64,000 nt of DNA from Theristus sp. LFF4_11 (Eukaryota; Nematoda; Chromadorea; Monhysterida; Xyalidae). Below the pieces are notes generated by a model. The model did no database searches, was not told where the DNA came from, and was given only the letters and a program-made list of their open reading frames with translations. This document shows positions 29,329-41,627 of this stretch, piece by piece (the stretch's first letter is position 1; the number at the start of each line of letters is the position of its first letter). The translations under genes were made by a program, and so were the position numbers. The stretch is taken from assembly GCA_030248135.1 (NCBI GenBank), contig JASANC010001479.1, positions 62,001 through 126,000 on the forward strand. Direction: 5' to 3'.

Positions 29329-32300
29329 ATGGTCAGCAAGGAGCAGGAGCCGATAGCAGTGACGCGGTTTCGGGAATATCTGCGCATAAAAACCGTCCAG
29401 CCAAATCCCGATTACGGTGAAACATAGTTGAAAAAAATTGAAGATTCTGTTTTTTAAACGATTATAGTGTATACATACGATACATCTGTTAAAGCAAGCG
29501 CCAAACAGTGGCTGACGAACTATGCTGCCGAGCTACAGTTGCAACCGTGGTACATCGAGGTATAGTCCTTGTCTGAAAATCGTACGCACTTTGTTTACCA
29601 CTGTGTTGTTGCGCCACTGGCATTGCACTGTCCAAGAAAGAAACTCAGAGAATTTTAACAGTAAAGTCTCAGTCCCTGAAGACGGTGCACTCGATGATGA
29701 ACAGGGTAATGTTGTAAGTACCCTTGAGATCGTGGTGTCATATGTGTGCGCGTATGTTTCTGTGCCACATGGCTGTGTTATAGTGGAATGCGCTGTCTTC
29801 AGACAAGAACTTTAACGAGGCATTACTTCAGACAAGAATTTACAGAACCTTCAAACAACTTTCTAGCCGGTGGCTGGTAAGCCATTTGTCGTGATGACAC
29901 TTGCTGGGAGTGACCAGACATTGCCCTCAATTGTGCTCTACTCGCACATCGACGTGGTGCCCGTGTTTCCAGTTGGCAATTTTTTCAGCTTTTTTGTCAC
30001 TTTTGTATTTTGTTCCGTTTGGGGCCTCACAAGGAACCATTCCCTCAGCTGCACGCTGATTGGATGCACTCAAATGCAAACTAACCAATCACTGTCGTAC
30101 CGCTCAACAATATTACGTCGGCTAAGCTTTTGTATTTTTTTGCCTTCACATATTCTCCATAAGCCTGTTTCAAGTTGAGCGACCGTTGCAGTGAAGTAAC
30201 TGATCGCAATATTAACACAGTGAAAACCGTACTTGTTTGGCTTTTTTGTCGCCCGACTACACAAAATAGTCGAGCTTTCTGTCGAGTTTATTGCTCGTCA
30301 AAATCAGGAAAACCAACAAACGTGCAGTTTTTCCATCTAGGAACATTGGAAGCACGACCCGTTTGACGCGCACAAAGAGGCAAACGGCGACATCTATGCG
30401 CGTGGCGCCCAGGACATGAAATGTGTCGGCATTCAGTGAGTGAATGGAAATCGTTCAAAATCGTCAATTGCAATTTGCAACACGTTCGAAAATTCAGCAC
30501 ATATTGCACTTTTGGTTGTATGCCCAGCTTGCTGATTTAGAGCGTGTTTCCTTATGTACGTGCCTCACGTTTTCGTCTTGTGGAGTTGCGTCACGCATTT
30601 TTAAAGACGCCGAATGAAACGGAACAAAACAGACAGTCTTAGACCGGACGAAAATCACCGAAACATTACGCGTTTGTTGTCTTATGATGGTTTGTTAAAG
30701 TGTTGTTCGAAAGATCGTGTTTGTGCACTTTTCCTTGAGATGATGTGCCGTGCCACAAACAAAACACACCAGCACAAGTGCACTGTGTGTGCCAGTGGGT
30801 TTGTTTGTGACTGTGCAACATTTAAGATCGGCTTTTTGAGAATACCGTCCCACCCCTCCCACCTCTAGGCACTAGAATGCAAAGTTTTTCCAATTTAGAC
30901 AAATCATACATCATTCTGACCGTCTTGACGCGCTGATTCCGAAAATCACATTTATTTTTTGATTCGAAGTCATTTAGGACCCGAAAATGGCCAAAAACCG
31001 TTTTTTTGGACCCTTTCAAAAAATAGTGTTTCTTCAGCTTTTTAATGAAGCTACGACAAAAATAAAAAAACCATTCGATTCGCCTTGATCTGCTGAATTG
31101 TGCCCTAAAAATGAAGTTTAAAAGGTGAATTTTTAAAAAAACTGATTTTAAAGCCAGTTTTTCATTTTTTTCGGGTCTTCAGAACCGTTTTCGGGGCATA
31201 GTATGGGGGTCCACCAAAAAGCACTCCGAAATAGCTAGCTCTGTGCCAAGTTTCATTTTTAATTTCGGTCGGCAGGATAACTAAAAAATGGTTTTACTGT
31301 TGGTACCCAGAACGCGATTTGGTTATCATGACACCGACATGCACCTGAACATGTACCACGTGCTGCAACCAGGTGTACTGTGAGATAAAATAAAATAGTG
31401 CGTCCAAAAGCCCACGAGACCAGCTAATAGTGCCTCAAGAATCAGTCGTCGAAGTACTTATTCATGGCCATAACAGCGGAGCTATTTTTGCTCACAAGTG
31501 TGAACTATTGGTTAAAGACCCAATGACAATGTTAGTTTTTGGGGTTTTTCAGCAATTTAGAACCGTTTTCGGGGCATAGTATGGGGGTGCGCCAGAAAGC
31601 ACTCCGAAATAGCTAGCTCTGTGTCAAGTTTCATTTTCAATTTCGGTCGGCTGGATAACTAAAAAGTAGTTTTACTGTTGGTACCCAGAACGCGATTTGG
31701 TCATCATGACACCGACATGCACCTGAACATGTACCACGTGCTGCAACCAGGTGTACTGTGAGATAAAATAAAATAGCGCGTCCAAAAGCCCACGAGACCA
31801 GCTAATAGTGCCTCAAGAATCAGTCGTCGAAGTGCTTATTCACGGCCATAACAGCGGAGCTATTTTTGCTTGCAAGTGTGAACTATTGGTTAAAAAACCC
31901 AATGATAATGTTAGTTTTTGGGGGTTTTCAGCAATTTAGAACCGTTTTCGGGGCATAGTATGGGGGTGCACCAGAAAGCACTCCAAAATAGCTAGCTCTG
32001 TGCCAAGTTTCATTTTCAATTTCGGTCGGCTGGATAACTAAAATTTGATTTTACTGTTGGTAGCCAGAACGCGATTTGGTCATCATGACACCGACATGCA
32101 CCTGAACATGTACCACGTGCTGCAACCAGGTGTATTGTGAGATAAAATAAAATAGTGCGTCCAAAAGCCCACAAGACCAGCTAATAGTGCCTCAAGAATC
32201 AGTCGTCGAAGTGCTTATTCACGGCCATAACAGCGGAGCTATTTTTGCTTGCAAGTGTGAACTATTGGTTAAAAAACCCAATGATAATGTTAGTTTTTGG

Positions 32301-35300
32301 GGGTTTTCAGCAATTTAGAACCGTTTTCGGGGCATAGTATGGGGGTGCACCAGAAAGCACTCCAAAATAGCTAGCTCTGTGTCAAGTTTCATTTTCAATT
32401 TCGGTCGGCTGGATAACTAAAAAGTAGTTTTACTTTTGGTACCCAGAACGCGATTTGGTCATCATGACACCGACATGCACCTGAACATGTACCACGTGCT
32501 GCAACCAGGTGTACTGTGAGATAAAATAAAATAGCGCGTCCAAAAGCCCACGAGACCAGCTAATAGTGCCTCAAGAATCAGTCGTCGAAGTGCTTATTCA
32601 CGGCCATAACAGCGGAGCTATTTTTGCTTGCAAGTGTGAACTATTGGTTAAAAAACCCAATGATAATGTTAGTTTTTGGGGTTTTTCAGCAATTTAGAAC
32701 CGTTTTCGGGGCATAGTATGGGGGTGCACCAGAAAGCACTCCAAAATAGCTAGCTCTGTGCCAAGTTTCATTTTCAATTTCGGTCGGCTGGATAACTAAA
32801 ATTTGATTTTACTGTTGGTACCCAGAACGCGATTTGGTCATCATGACACCGACATGCACCTGAACATGTACCACGTGCTGCAACCAGGTGTATTGTGAGA
32901 TAAAATAAAATAGTGCGTCCAAAAGCCCACAAGACCAGCTAATAGTGCCTCAAGAATCAGTCGTCGAAGTGCTTATTCATGGCCATAACAGCGGAGCTAC
33001 TTTTGGTACCCAGACCACGATTTTGACACCATGAGAACTACATGTACTGTACATGGCTTTTGGATGCACTGTTTTATTTTATCTCACAGTACACCTGGTT
33101 GCAGCACGTGGTACATGTTCAGGTGCATGTCGGTGTCATGATAACCAAATCGCGTTCTGGGTACCAACAGTAAAACCATTTTTTAGTTATCCTGCCGACC
33201 GAAATTAAAAATGAAACTTGGCACAGAGCTAGCTATTTCGGAGTGCTTTTTGGTGGACCCCCATACTATGCCCCGAAAACGGTTTTGAAGACCCGAAAAA
33301 AATGAAAAACTGGCTTTAAAATCAGTTTTTTTTAAAAATTCACCTTTTAAACTTCATTTTTAGGGCACAATATATTAACAAAAAATGTTCAGCAGATCAA
33401 GGCGAATCGAATGGTTTTTTTATTTTTGTCGTAGCTTCATTAAAAAGCTGAAGAAACACTATTTTTTGAAAGGGTCCAAAAAACGGTTTTTGGCCATTTT
33501 TGGGTCCTAAATGACTTCGAATCAAAAAATAAATGCGATTTTCGGAATCAGCGCGTCAAGACGGTCAGAATGATGTATGATTTGTCTAAATTGGAAAAAC
33601 TTTGCATTCTAGTGCCAGAGGAAATCGCTATTCTGAAAAATCGGGTCTTAAACTGCAATGGTAAACAGATGTGAAAGAATGAATGCGGTCTTCAAACTGG
33701 GACTTGACATTAAGGACCAGTCATGGAAAGCGTTGCGAAGTGTGCGGTTAATGTGTTTGTTTCGGACAATGCCAGGTAATTACTTCCAGTCTGACGTATC
33801 TAGATATTTCCAATCCACCGCTGTTCAGGTACGCAGAAGCCATCCGTCAATTGCGAGCGGCGGATGCAAACTTCCGCGGTTTTCTCCGCAATGTGCACCT
33901 GCTGTTTGGACCGGATGAGGAGATCGGAGCGTTCGACGGTGTCCGGGCGTTGCTCAAACACGAGCAATTCGCGAAATTGAACGTCGGCTTCTGGCTGGAC
34001 GAAGGTGGTCGCGCGAACCTTTGAATTTGTTGAATCTGCAAGCAATTGAACCTTTGAATTTGTTGAATCTGCGCGCAATTGAACCTTTGAATTTGTTGAA
34101 TCTGCGCGCAATTGAACCTTTGAATTTGTTGAATCTGCGCGCAATTGAACCTTTGAATTTGTTGAATCTGCGCGCAATTGAATCTGTGAATTTGTTAAAT
34201 CTGCGCGCAATTGAATCTGTGAATTTGTTGAATCTGCGCGCAATTGAATCTGTGAATTTGTTGAATCTGCGCGCAATTGAATCTGTGAATTTGTTGAATC
34301 TGCGCGCAATTGAATCTGTGAATTTGTTGAATCCGTATCTCATGCTGTCTTAACAGTTTTAAGCGGAGCATCCCGCATTCTTGCGAAATAAAATGAATGA
34401 ATGAATGAATGTTGAATCAGCGCGTAATTGAATCTTTGAATTTGTTGAATCAGCGCACAAGCGAACAATCCCCATTGCGGCGTGTGATTCAGCCAACCAC
34501 CTCCGATTTCCAGCCCGGCCAATCAACGTGTTGCATTAGGTGATAGATATTTGAAATCGTATTTTCAGGCCTTGCATCACCAACCGACACCTACCAGATT
34601 TACAATGGGGAACGCTGTGTGTGGTGTGAGTTATTGTTTTTTGAACTTTTCCGTTTCCCCCAAAAAATAGTTTTTCTAAGTTTGTCCAAGCATGTCTCAA
34701 CTGGTTGTCAGTTTTGTCAGAACGGCTGAAATTCCAGGGCTAAAAGTGACGTGCAATGGCAGTCCGGGCCACGGGTCATTATTTCTTGAAAACACTGTTG
34801 GCGAAAAATTTGTGAGATTTTTTTTTGTTAAACTTTATTTGTGTCTTGGATAGAAATCGATGAAAAGGGTAAGGAAGAAAACAGAAAAAGCGAGGTTGTT
34901 TTTTTTGTTACCAGCGAAAAATCATCAATCGAATGTTGGATTTTCGTGCAGCAGAAGAGAAACGGTGGAAAGAAAACAAGTTAGGCATGGGTGACGTGAT
35001 TTCGGTGAATCTGACGAAAGTTGAGGTATGTGTTCGACTTGTGGTCGGTGTCTCATTGAACTTTCGCGTTTTTTCTGATTTAAAAAATTAGCTGTTGGTT
35101 TTCAGGGCGGCGTTCAAGTAAACGTGATCCCAGATACAATGACGGCCTGTGAGTCTTAAGGCGCATTCATGTTGCAGTATTTAGTGCCCGCGTTGTTGTT
35201 GTTGTTGTTGTTGTTGTTTGTTGCCCCCTTTTTATCCTTACCCAACGCCCTTGGGGAAAGGCATTGTCGCAATTTTTTATTGTCCACCACATGGGCTGCG

Positions 35301-37223
35301 ACGTTGGAGCAGTTTTTCTGCTTTTGAAGTGGGCGTTGAGTGCCCGCGTAGCTACGTTTTAACGTAGCTGTGCGGTCACTAAGTACTGCAACATGAATGC
35401 GCCCTTACAAAAAAAATTAATATCAGTTGGTTTTCACCAAAGCCGTTAGAAAGAAAACTGATCATATCGATAATTAACTGAATCAATTTCTTTAGATTTC
35501 GACATTCGAATACCACCCAGCACCGATTTTGAGGTGTGCCTCAATATCACCGTTTAACCGATAGTTTTTCAATTTGTTTGAAGTTTTTTGTGCACCTTTT
35601 TGTCATTTTTATCAGGCGTTCGAAGCAAAAATCGCGCGTTGGTGTCAAGAAAGCGGCAGTGACACACGACTGGAATGGATTCAGGTTTGGGTGGGCTTTC
35701 AGAGATGTGCGCAGAATTTTTTCCGACTTTTCTGAAACCTTTTTACTCAGCTCATCTCACCACGGTGCGCTTTCAGCAAAACAAAATCGCCAACACGACC
35801 GATCTGTCCGTAAGCAATCCATTTTGGGTCGCGTTCGAGGGTGCGCTAAAAGAAATGTGAGAGGAAAACGGGAGGTTTTATTTATTTTTGGTGAAAAAAT
35901 CGCTTTTTGAAAACCAACGCGCTTTCGTTTCACACATAATCACAGCCAGATGTTGCACAGTCACAAGCAAACACACAAGCAGACGGCTTTGTCGCGCAGG
36001 ACAGCCAAGGTTGTGCGGGTGTGTTTGGTTGTGGCGTGGGCTGAACAAAGTTGTTTGTCAGTTTAAAGCTGTCACTTTTCGCGCAGAATGCAGAGCGCGC
36101 AGAAAAAGAAAGAATGGGATCGGAATTGCAAGAAAACACCTGGGCGTTTGCGTACGGCTTCATATTTAAAAGTACATGTACGGTGGAGGTGGTCCTCTTT
36201 CTCTTTAAAAGAAATAAATTCAAAAACCAATATGATCCTTTTTCACCTTATCAAAAAGGCTTGGCTTTGGATTAGAACTAGATTTAGTTAAGATTAGGAA
36301 CCTACAACGACTCTATTGCGAACAACAACTGAGTTCAGCCAAACCCCGATAAACTAGTTCTTCTCACAGTAATTCGAAGTCTCGCATGCTCTGTATTCTG
36401 CGAAACAAATGACCGGTTTAAACAAATGTACTTTACACAGTCTTACACGTAACACATGCAGACAAGCAGCTCATGTCTTTTTTCTAAACAGTTGGCGATT
36501 TGCTGCAGGAACGTAAAGTACGAAACTGAGATATTCGTCGGCGCTACGGATGCACGATTTCTGCGTCAAGTGTGTTTGCGTTTTTTTTCAGTTTTTTTTC
36601 AACACAAATAGTGGTGATATGGGTGACATACCCACATAATCTTTGTGGCGTACTTCGGTGCCGCTGTGTCGATTCATGTTTTTCCGCATGGGCATTTTAA
36701 ACCATGACCTTTATGGTTGAACAGCCGCAGCTATGGTGGAATTGCCCGCTAACTGATAGTTCCAAAAATAGTTTAATGCATTTTCAGCAGTCATTTATTC
36801 AATGTGCGTTCCGTGGGGCATGAGTCAACGTTGTCTAGCGAGAGGGCTGGTACATGTGTTTGAGCTCTCATCTTAATGTTCCGCTGGAGAATTTTTTTGC
36901 GGCCTCGGCACAAAGGTACCCCACCAGGCCGCTCTGCCCGCAAGGCGCATTCATGTTGCAGTATTTAGTGACCGCACAGCTATGTATGTTAATAGCTGCG
37001 CTGGCACTAAATACTGCAACATGAATGCGCCCTTGTCAGAATTATAACGGTGCGCACAAATCGCGTTTTTTTCCAGCGCGGCTACCAATGTCTGAACTTC
37101 AGTCCAATGATCAACACGCCTGTTCTGTTGCATGATCACAACGAATTCTTGAATGAGAACGTGTTCCTGAACGGTGTCGAGTTGTACAAGAAAATTGTGC
37201 CGAAAATCGCAAATGTGCCATAG
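29329..37223 (+). CDS. acy-1: Aminoacylase-1 (N-acyl-L-amino-acid amidohydrolase, M20 family)
   Basis: Fourteen exons: 29329-29416, 29468-29559, 29867-29971, 30341-30435, 33829-34004, 34569-34625, 34738-34811, 34915-35025, 35106-35148, 35496-35533, 35616-35684, 35777-35856, 36509-36569 and 37077-37223. Every junction is GT-AG and in phase, giving 411 aa (human ACY1: 408). Family knowledge: a cytosolic dimer with two zinc ions that removes acetate from N-acetyl amino acids released by protein breakdown. Visible landmarks: [16 protein letters not shown] at the N-terminus, His87 and Asp89 in [10 protein letters not shown], Asp120 in RGAQDMKC, Glu157/Glu158 in GPDEEIG, Glu185 in WLDEG, the dimer-domain His in [21 protein letters not shown], and LHDHNEFL near the C-terminus. 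All metal and catalytic residues are present. Intron 4 is 3.4 kb because of a foldback element, and intron 5 holds a 33-bp minisatellite. Confidence 0.96.
30868..33616. mobile_element. 2.75-kb foldback element in ACY1 intron 4
   Basis: The ends GGCACTAGAATGC and GCATTCTAGTGCC begin inverted arms of roughly 500 bp (30868 to about 31390, and about 33060 to 33616). Between them lie about five 379-bp direct repeats. The arms include the first part of the repeat unit, so the whole could fold on itself. No flanking duplication was found and there is no coding capacity. It resembles foldback-type elements with satellite-like arms; superfamily not assigned. Confidence 0.8.
31178..33000. repeat. 379-bp tandem repeat inside the foldback element
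   Basis: The marker GTATGGGGGT occurs at 31201, 31579, 31958, 32337 and 32716, a period of 378-379 bp. Alternate units share small differences (AAAAAGTAGTT against AAAATTTGATT), which suggests growth as a two-unit block. Confidence 0.9.
34010..34336. repeat. 33-bp minisatellite in ACY1 intron 5
   Basis: About ten units of the type GAATTTGTTGAATCTGCGCG plus a variable segment, in two sub-families (GAACCTTTGAATT first, GAATCTGTGAATT later). The array starts about six bases after the exon 5 donor at 34004. Open on both strands only because the period is a multiple of three. Confidence 0.9.
34340..34415. repeat. Third copy of the AATAAAATG-tailed repeat
   Basis: GCGAAATAAAATGAATGAAT followed by GAAT repeats resembles the 3' end of the family at 4416 and 11879. 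It directly follows the 33-bp array. Confidence 0.4.
35159..35404. mobile_element. Harbinger-type MITE in ACY1 intron 9
   Basis: Ends AGGCGCATTCATGTTGCAG and CTGCAACATGAATGCGCCC, flanked by TTA at 35156-35158 and 35405-35407. A (GTT)n run lies inside. A shorter relative is at 36942-37034. Confidence 0.75.
36942..37034. mobile_element. 93-bp hairpin MITE in ACY1 intron 13
   Basis: Arms of about 30 bp (AAGGCGCATTCATGTTGCAG and its complement) around a short loop, the same family as 35159-35404. It ends about 40 bp before the last ACY1 exon. Confidence 0.75.
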
Positions 37224-37790
37224 AATTTTTGATGGCAGAACAGTGCTACTATTTTGGATTTTCAACATATCAATTGCAATTTATTGGCAACTTTTGCGCC
37301 AAGCACAAAATGATGGCTGAACTCTGGGTGGGTTGTTTTTTGTTTTCTCTCTGAAATCGACCTTAATTTGTTTTTATCCGGAGTTGGAAAAATAACCGTT
37401 TGCTCAAGAACCCCGATGTTGCGATCAACTCTAAAGACTAATTGTTTTTGATTGATTAAAGCTTCAACCAAACCAAAAACAGATTGATCATCCACTTGCT
37501 CATTGTTGTAATCCTTCAGTGTGATTCGTGATTTATGATATAACTTGATATTCATTTTCTGGATGATTTCTTGATCAAAAATGTGCGTTCAAATTTTTGC
37601 CATCAAAACTGGTTACAAATAATTCGTGCTTTTCAGATGAAGTTTTTTCATCGAATCATGCGGATGCGCGAGGGAGCGAAGCGAGCGGACAGCGCATCAC
37701 ACATTATATCTATAAGCAGTTATCCCCGCGCGCGCTTTTTTTCAAAATTGCTGGCTGCCTGCAGCGAGCATAATATAAGCTACAATAAAG
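37224..37790. other. 3' flank of ACY1, with an open frame and a repeat fragment
   Basis: A 97-codon open frame on the minus strand (37262-37555) starts with ATG and has a normal amino-acid mix, but it matches no family I recognise and could be chance. At 37655-37785 lies a fragment of the composite-repeat head (ATGCGGATGCGCGAG...). Confidence 0.35.
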
Positions 37791-37792
37791 TA

Positions 37793-39017
37793 CAGGGTGA
37801 CCAGAAAAACGTCACTTTTTAAATAACGCTTCGGTCTCGCGACTGTATTAAAGTCTGAAGCTGAAATTTGCACCACTTATAGTCATTTGACTGCCATTTG
37901 TAGTTTATAAATTTCAGCTAAAAATTTTAACTCTGTTAGGCACAATGGTACTTTTATTTAAAGTTATACTGCATTTTCACTGTTTTTTTACATTTTCAAG
38001 CATCGACATACACGTCACCATCATCCTTCAAGTTTTCTTCTGGCAATATCACATTGGCTTCTGCTTCACTGTCGTCTGCACCATAATTGTCTTGTTTTAG
38101 TCGCTGAAACTGTTTAATGTGTCTACTGTTAATCAGATCAACAGTGACCGGCCACTTCATCGCAAAGTTTTGCAAGGCTTCAGGCATCGCTTGCAAGCGG
38201 TTATTGAAAACAACGGTTGACATACCGTATTACCTCTAATAAACCCCCATGGGGGTTTATTTCTTCAGCGACTTCTGGGGGTGGGGGTTTATTTTTGGGG
38301 GGGGGGTTTATTTTTGGGGGGGGGGTTTATTTGGAAACCATTTTTAGGGGTGGGCAAAATGGCAAAAATACCTTCCATGGCAGGAAGGAAGTCGCAGAAA
38401 CTTCTACTCTACATAGAAATTTCCTTTTACAACAGCCTTTTGTAATGAAATTACCATTAACTCATTCATTTGGGGCCTTTGGTAGCACAATTTCATCATT
38501 TTCACTGCAACCAGCCACTGAATTCACTGTTTATGTGTATGTTTTTCTGGGTATGTGTTTCAAACAGGTTTCCAATAATCCCCCATGGGGGATTATTTTT
38601 GGGGGGGATTATTTGGAAACTTATCGAGGGGGTGGGGGTTTATTTTTGGGGGGGGGTTTAATTTTGGGGGGGGGGTTTAATAGAGGTAATACGGTATTGA
38701 ACAGTTTAAGCAACTAAAACAAGACAGTTATGGAGCAGAGGACAGTGAAACAGAAGACGATGTGATATTGCCAAAAGAAAACTTGAATAATAGTGGTGAC
38801 GTGTATCCCGATGCTTCAAATGTGAAAAAAGCAGTGAACGTTAAATTTTTTTGGATAAAAGTACCATTGTGCCTGACAAAGTTAATATTTTTGACTGAAA
38901 TTTTTGCACAACACATGGCAACCAAATGACCATAAGTGACGTAATTTCAGCTTCAGACATTAATGCAGTCGCGAGATTGAAGCGTTGTAAAAAATTGACG
39001 TTTTTTTTATCACACTG
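37793..39017. mobile_element. Tc1/mariner-type element with CAGGGTG ends, split by a G-rich MITE
   Basis: The left end CAGGGTGACCAGAAAAACGT and a right end reading back as CAGTGTGATAAAAAA are flanked by TA. The inner arms are inverted (AACGCTTCGGTCTCGCGAC against GCGAGATTGAAGCGTT). A further MITE sits in the middle at 38223-38696. The right part and a left-truncated part recur in the second GPCR locus (56654-57532). Confidence 0.7.
38223..38696. mobile_element. G-rich MITE (TACCGTATTACC family), copy 1
   Basis: Ends TACCGTATTACCTCTAATAA and TTAATAGAGGTAATACGGTA. Inside are runs of 8-10 G and near-palindromes of the type AACCCCCATGGGGGTT. Other copies: 46772-47230, 53118-53348 (truncated) and 60760-61219. 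Confidence 0.85.
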
Positions 39018-39118
39018 TACGTAAGAACACTCGGGAAACAAAACTCCAATTTACTATTAAACGTTTTAAATTATAAACTCAATTTACTGTAAAAAATTTT
39101 ACAATTTTTTTCCAAATT

Positions 39119-39874
39119 TCAAGAAACTATTATCATCGGTGCAACCGCGCTGCTCGTCTTCATTGGCCACAGACTCTTCAATGCCCGTTTGAACTCGTTG
39201 AAACTCGCTGCGTACAAATAGACATTGATCGCTGAGTTAATGGCGACACCTGAAAGGTGCTTTTGTTCCTGGAACTTTAACGGAAAACAGACAAACAAAA
39301 AGTAGTTTGACAGGAACACATAGAGGTATCGTTGGCTAGCATATGAGGTCGTTTTCTGGTAACGGCAACGCAATCAAACGCCTAAGCTGACCCATATCAT
39401 AGATCGGTCCAATCACGCCGTAGAGAAACTTCAAATCGACCACTGAGTCGAACAATCCAATCGAATCGAACAATTTTATGCTGAAGATCACGAAATCAGG
39501 TGTGCCATCCCAGAGTATGTAGTTCAGCACGATCAGTAGTGCAAGCCGGTGCAACTGAAGTGTGGCATAGGCGTGCTTTTTTACCAATGTGCTTTTACCA
39601 ATACCAATGCACAAAGCAATCAGTGCGGTAAATAGCAAATAGTAAATCTCCAGAAAGTGGTAATCTAACAATTTCCATGCAGAAAAAACTGTTTAATATA
39701 AGAGTTCTACACACCACACAAGTTTCACCAAAAGTCCATTAAAATTGTAAAAAAAGAAACCGATTTTTCTTACCCATCCAAAGAAACCGAGCGCCACTCG
39801 CATCGTGCCAAAGATGACGCAGCCAGCGCTGGTCGTCAGGTCGGATACAGCCAAAATGAGAATCAGCCCAAAAC
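39119..39874 (-). pseudogene. Truncated duplicate of the GPCR gene
   Basis: On the minus strand this holds near-exact copies of three exons of the GPCR at 57630-64000: the TM2 exon (39874-39774), the TM6 exon (from about 39590 to 39392) and the last exon with NSAINVYLYAAS (39249-39119). The exons for TM1 and TM3-TM5 are absent, and the sequence runs from the intron after TM2 almost directly into the TM6 exon. The duplicated block includes introns and repeats and ends near 39930. It cannot encode a seven-TM receptor. Confidence 0.85.
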
Positions 39875-40038
39875 CTGGACACGGGAAAAACAACTATGCC
39901 TCCACCCCTCCCTCTAAAACAACCTCTAAAACAACTAAACCGATAAACGGTTGTTACTAAAATAGATTTAAAAAATACGACTAAAACGGCCACTAAAACG
40001 ATTACCACAGCGGCAACTAAAAGGGCTACTTTTAACAC

Positions 40039-40600
40039 TTGAACGTTATTTTTGTAGTTCCGTGTTCTTATGTAGTTGGTGACATTTTTGTGTTTTCTTG
40101 TCTTGTTCACCTGCTGCAACTCGCTGTCCAACTGGTTCACGTGGTACAGTTTGTGTCGCTGTTTGTGCCCCTGAGCATCGCAGTTCAAATCGAGCGCCTC
40201 CGATCGTGCGACTCAGCGGGCGATTCCGTGGCAGGTACGTCGGCAACGACGCCGCCTGCGGATACACCCGGCGCAGTTTCGTCGCTCTCTGCGTGAATCG
40301 CTATCGATGCTCGATTTCGGCGTACAACTGGCGATGCTTGCTGCGTTCCGAGGAAACGTCCGAGCATTCACGAGGACTCTTGGAGCCGCTCCGAGACACA
40401 TCGACCGCAATCAATGGATGGCGCTGATGCAGATCTGCAGATCCTGTTGATTCGCGCGCAGCATCTCTCGGTCCTCCCTCGGAATCGGCATTTCGCCGAA
40501 CGGCAGGTCTTGCCGGTCGCTGTTGTCACATTGGTCTCGTTTGTGCTTGCGTTTCTCATTGTTCAAGTCTGGTTCAATGTGACCCAGACACACCTGTGAA
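40039..40600 (+). other. Possible exons of an unidentified small membrane protein
   Basis: GC content rises here and two hydrophobic segments are open on the plus strand: about 40100-40203 (LVHLLQLAVQLVHVVQF..., ending at a good donor, GTGGCAG|GTACGT) and 40510-40600 (LPVAVVTLVSFVLAFLIVQV..., ending in TGA). The middle (40235-40510) is open in several frames on both strands. No family was recognised and the exon structure is not resolved. Confidence 0.3.
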
Positions 40601-41207
40601 GCGTGACAAAGTTGCTGAGCTTCGCTTCTGAACAATGGCGTAATCCAGTCCCCGAGTTGAGTGAGTTGACTATCGAGTTCAGTTCAGTTTCACCAACACC
40701 ATTTGTTTCTTTCCAAACACCACCTGACAATCTGAATTTTCAGTTTTGTTTTCAATCTCAACAACTCTGTTTTGTTTTTAGTGTTTTTACAAAACCAAAA
40801 CGATTTCATTAAGAACTATTGATGCGACTGAGACCTGCAGTTGCGTGCGGCAAGCGTCCAGCACCTCGAGCACGTCTCGTTTGAGCCATCAAATTTTCGC
40901 TTTGTTTTTCGCAGTTGCTCGCGCATGCGTTCCAAAATGCCAATTTTATGAGGGGTCCAAAAAATTCAAGGTCCAGTCACGTTCTCCAACGATTTTTTGA
41001 TCTCGCGCATCACGGATTTTCCCGCTGCGATTTTTTGTGACTGTGTGTAAAACATGCAAAAAATTGTGCGACGAGAAAATCCGTTACGCAGCGTTTTCTG
41101 GCTGCGGAAAGTCGTTGCGAGAACATGTTTGAGTCTTCATGCGTTCGCACGCTGAGTAACGGGCGGTTATAACAAGCCAGTCCAGCAGCCAGTTTGCAAA
41201 CAGTTTG

Positions 41208-41403
41208 TCACCCTCGTGGCCTGGTGGTAGTGCGTTAGACTGCAGTCTGTGCGCTCGGGGGATCGAGCCCCGCCGAGGGGTGTATAGGCACTTAATGACA
41301 GAAAAAAACTCGATGGGCGTCCTACTCAATGGCGTTCAGTACGCTTCTCTGGGTTAGCCCTGGCTAAAAACATCGCCTGAAAATCGCAACAACAACAACA
41401 ACC
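41208..41403 (+). mobile_element. tRNA-derived SINE, nearly complete copy
   Basis: The head TCACCCTCGTGGCCTGGTGG has an A-box-like stretch. The T arm CGGGG-GATCGAG-CCCCG is perfect and carries a B box, and CCCTCG can pair with CGAGGG. It continues into a body (TGTATAGGCACTTAATGACA) shared with the copy at 9421-10011 and ends in (CAA)n. The shared body marks a retroposon and not a free tRNA gene. Confidence 0.85.
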
Positions 41404-41627
41404 ACACCCAAGATGGCCACCTTTTTTCGTGTCACGTACGGTTCAAATTTCGCGCGCGCTTTTGAGTGTTTCAGCTGTGTTGTTTTTTCAACTTTCGACA
41501 TTTCATTCTGCGGACCCCAGAAAAAAGTTGTATTTCCATAACACACGCGTTTTTCGCACTTGTTTGCAAACAAAATCATTTTCAACTCAAACAAAAATTC
41601 ATTTCAATGATGTGGGCACCGAAAACA

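Noticed and set aside
34010..34336. CRISPR-like regular array
   Set aside because: No unique spacers: the whole unit repeats, and the context is an animal intron.
33800..34343. Open frames of 110-169 codons on both strands in ACY1 intron 5
   Set aside because: Caused by a 33-bp repeat (a multiple of three); ACY1 exons on both sides splice across it in phase.
34856..34870. Extra 15-bp ACY1 micro-exon
   Set aside because: Exon 7 joins exon 8 at 34915 in phase and gives the expected family sequence without it.
35736..35776. Upstream ACY1 exon 12 start
   Set aside because: The acceptor at 35776 keeps phase and gives the family spacing between LEW and SNPFW; the earlier acceptor breaks the frame.
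39590..39671. A TM3 segment in the GPCR pseudogene (LDYHFLEIYYLLFTALIAL)
   Set aside because: The real TM3 with GDRVFALKRP is at 60118-60236; this hydrophobic frame is intron sequence beside a deletion junction and is broken in the other copy.
41208..41280. Functional tRNA gene
   Set aside because: The anticodon stem does not pair well and the element continues into a body shared with 9421-10011, so it is a SINE head.
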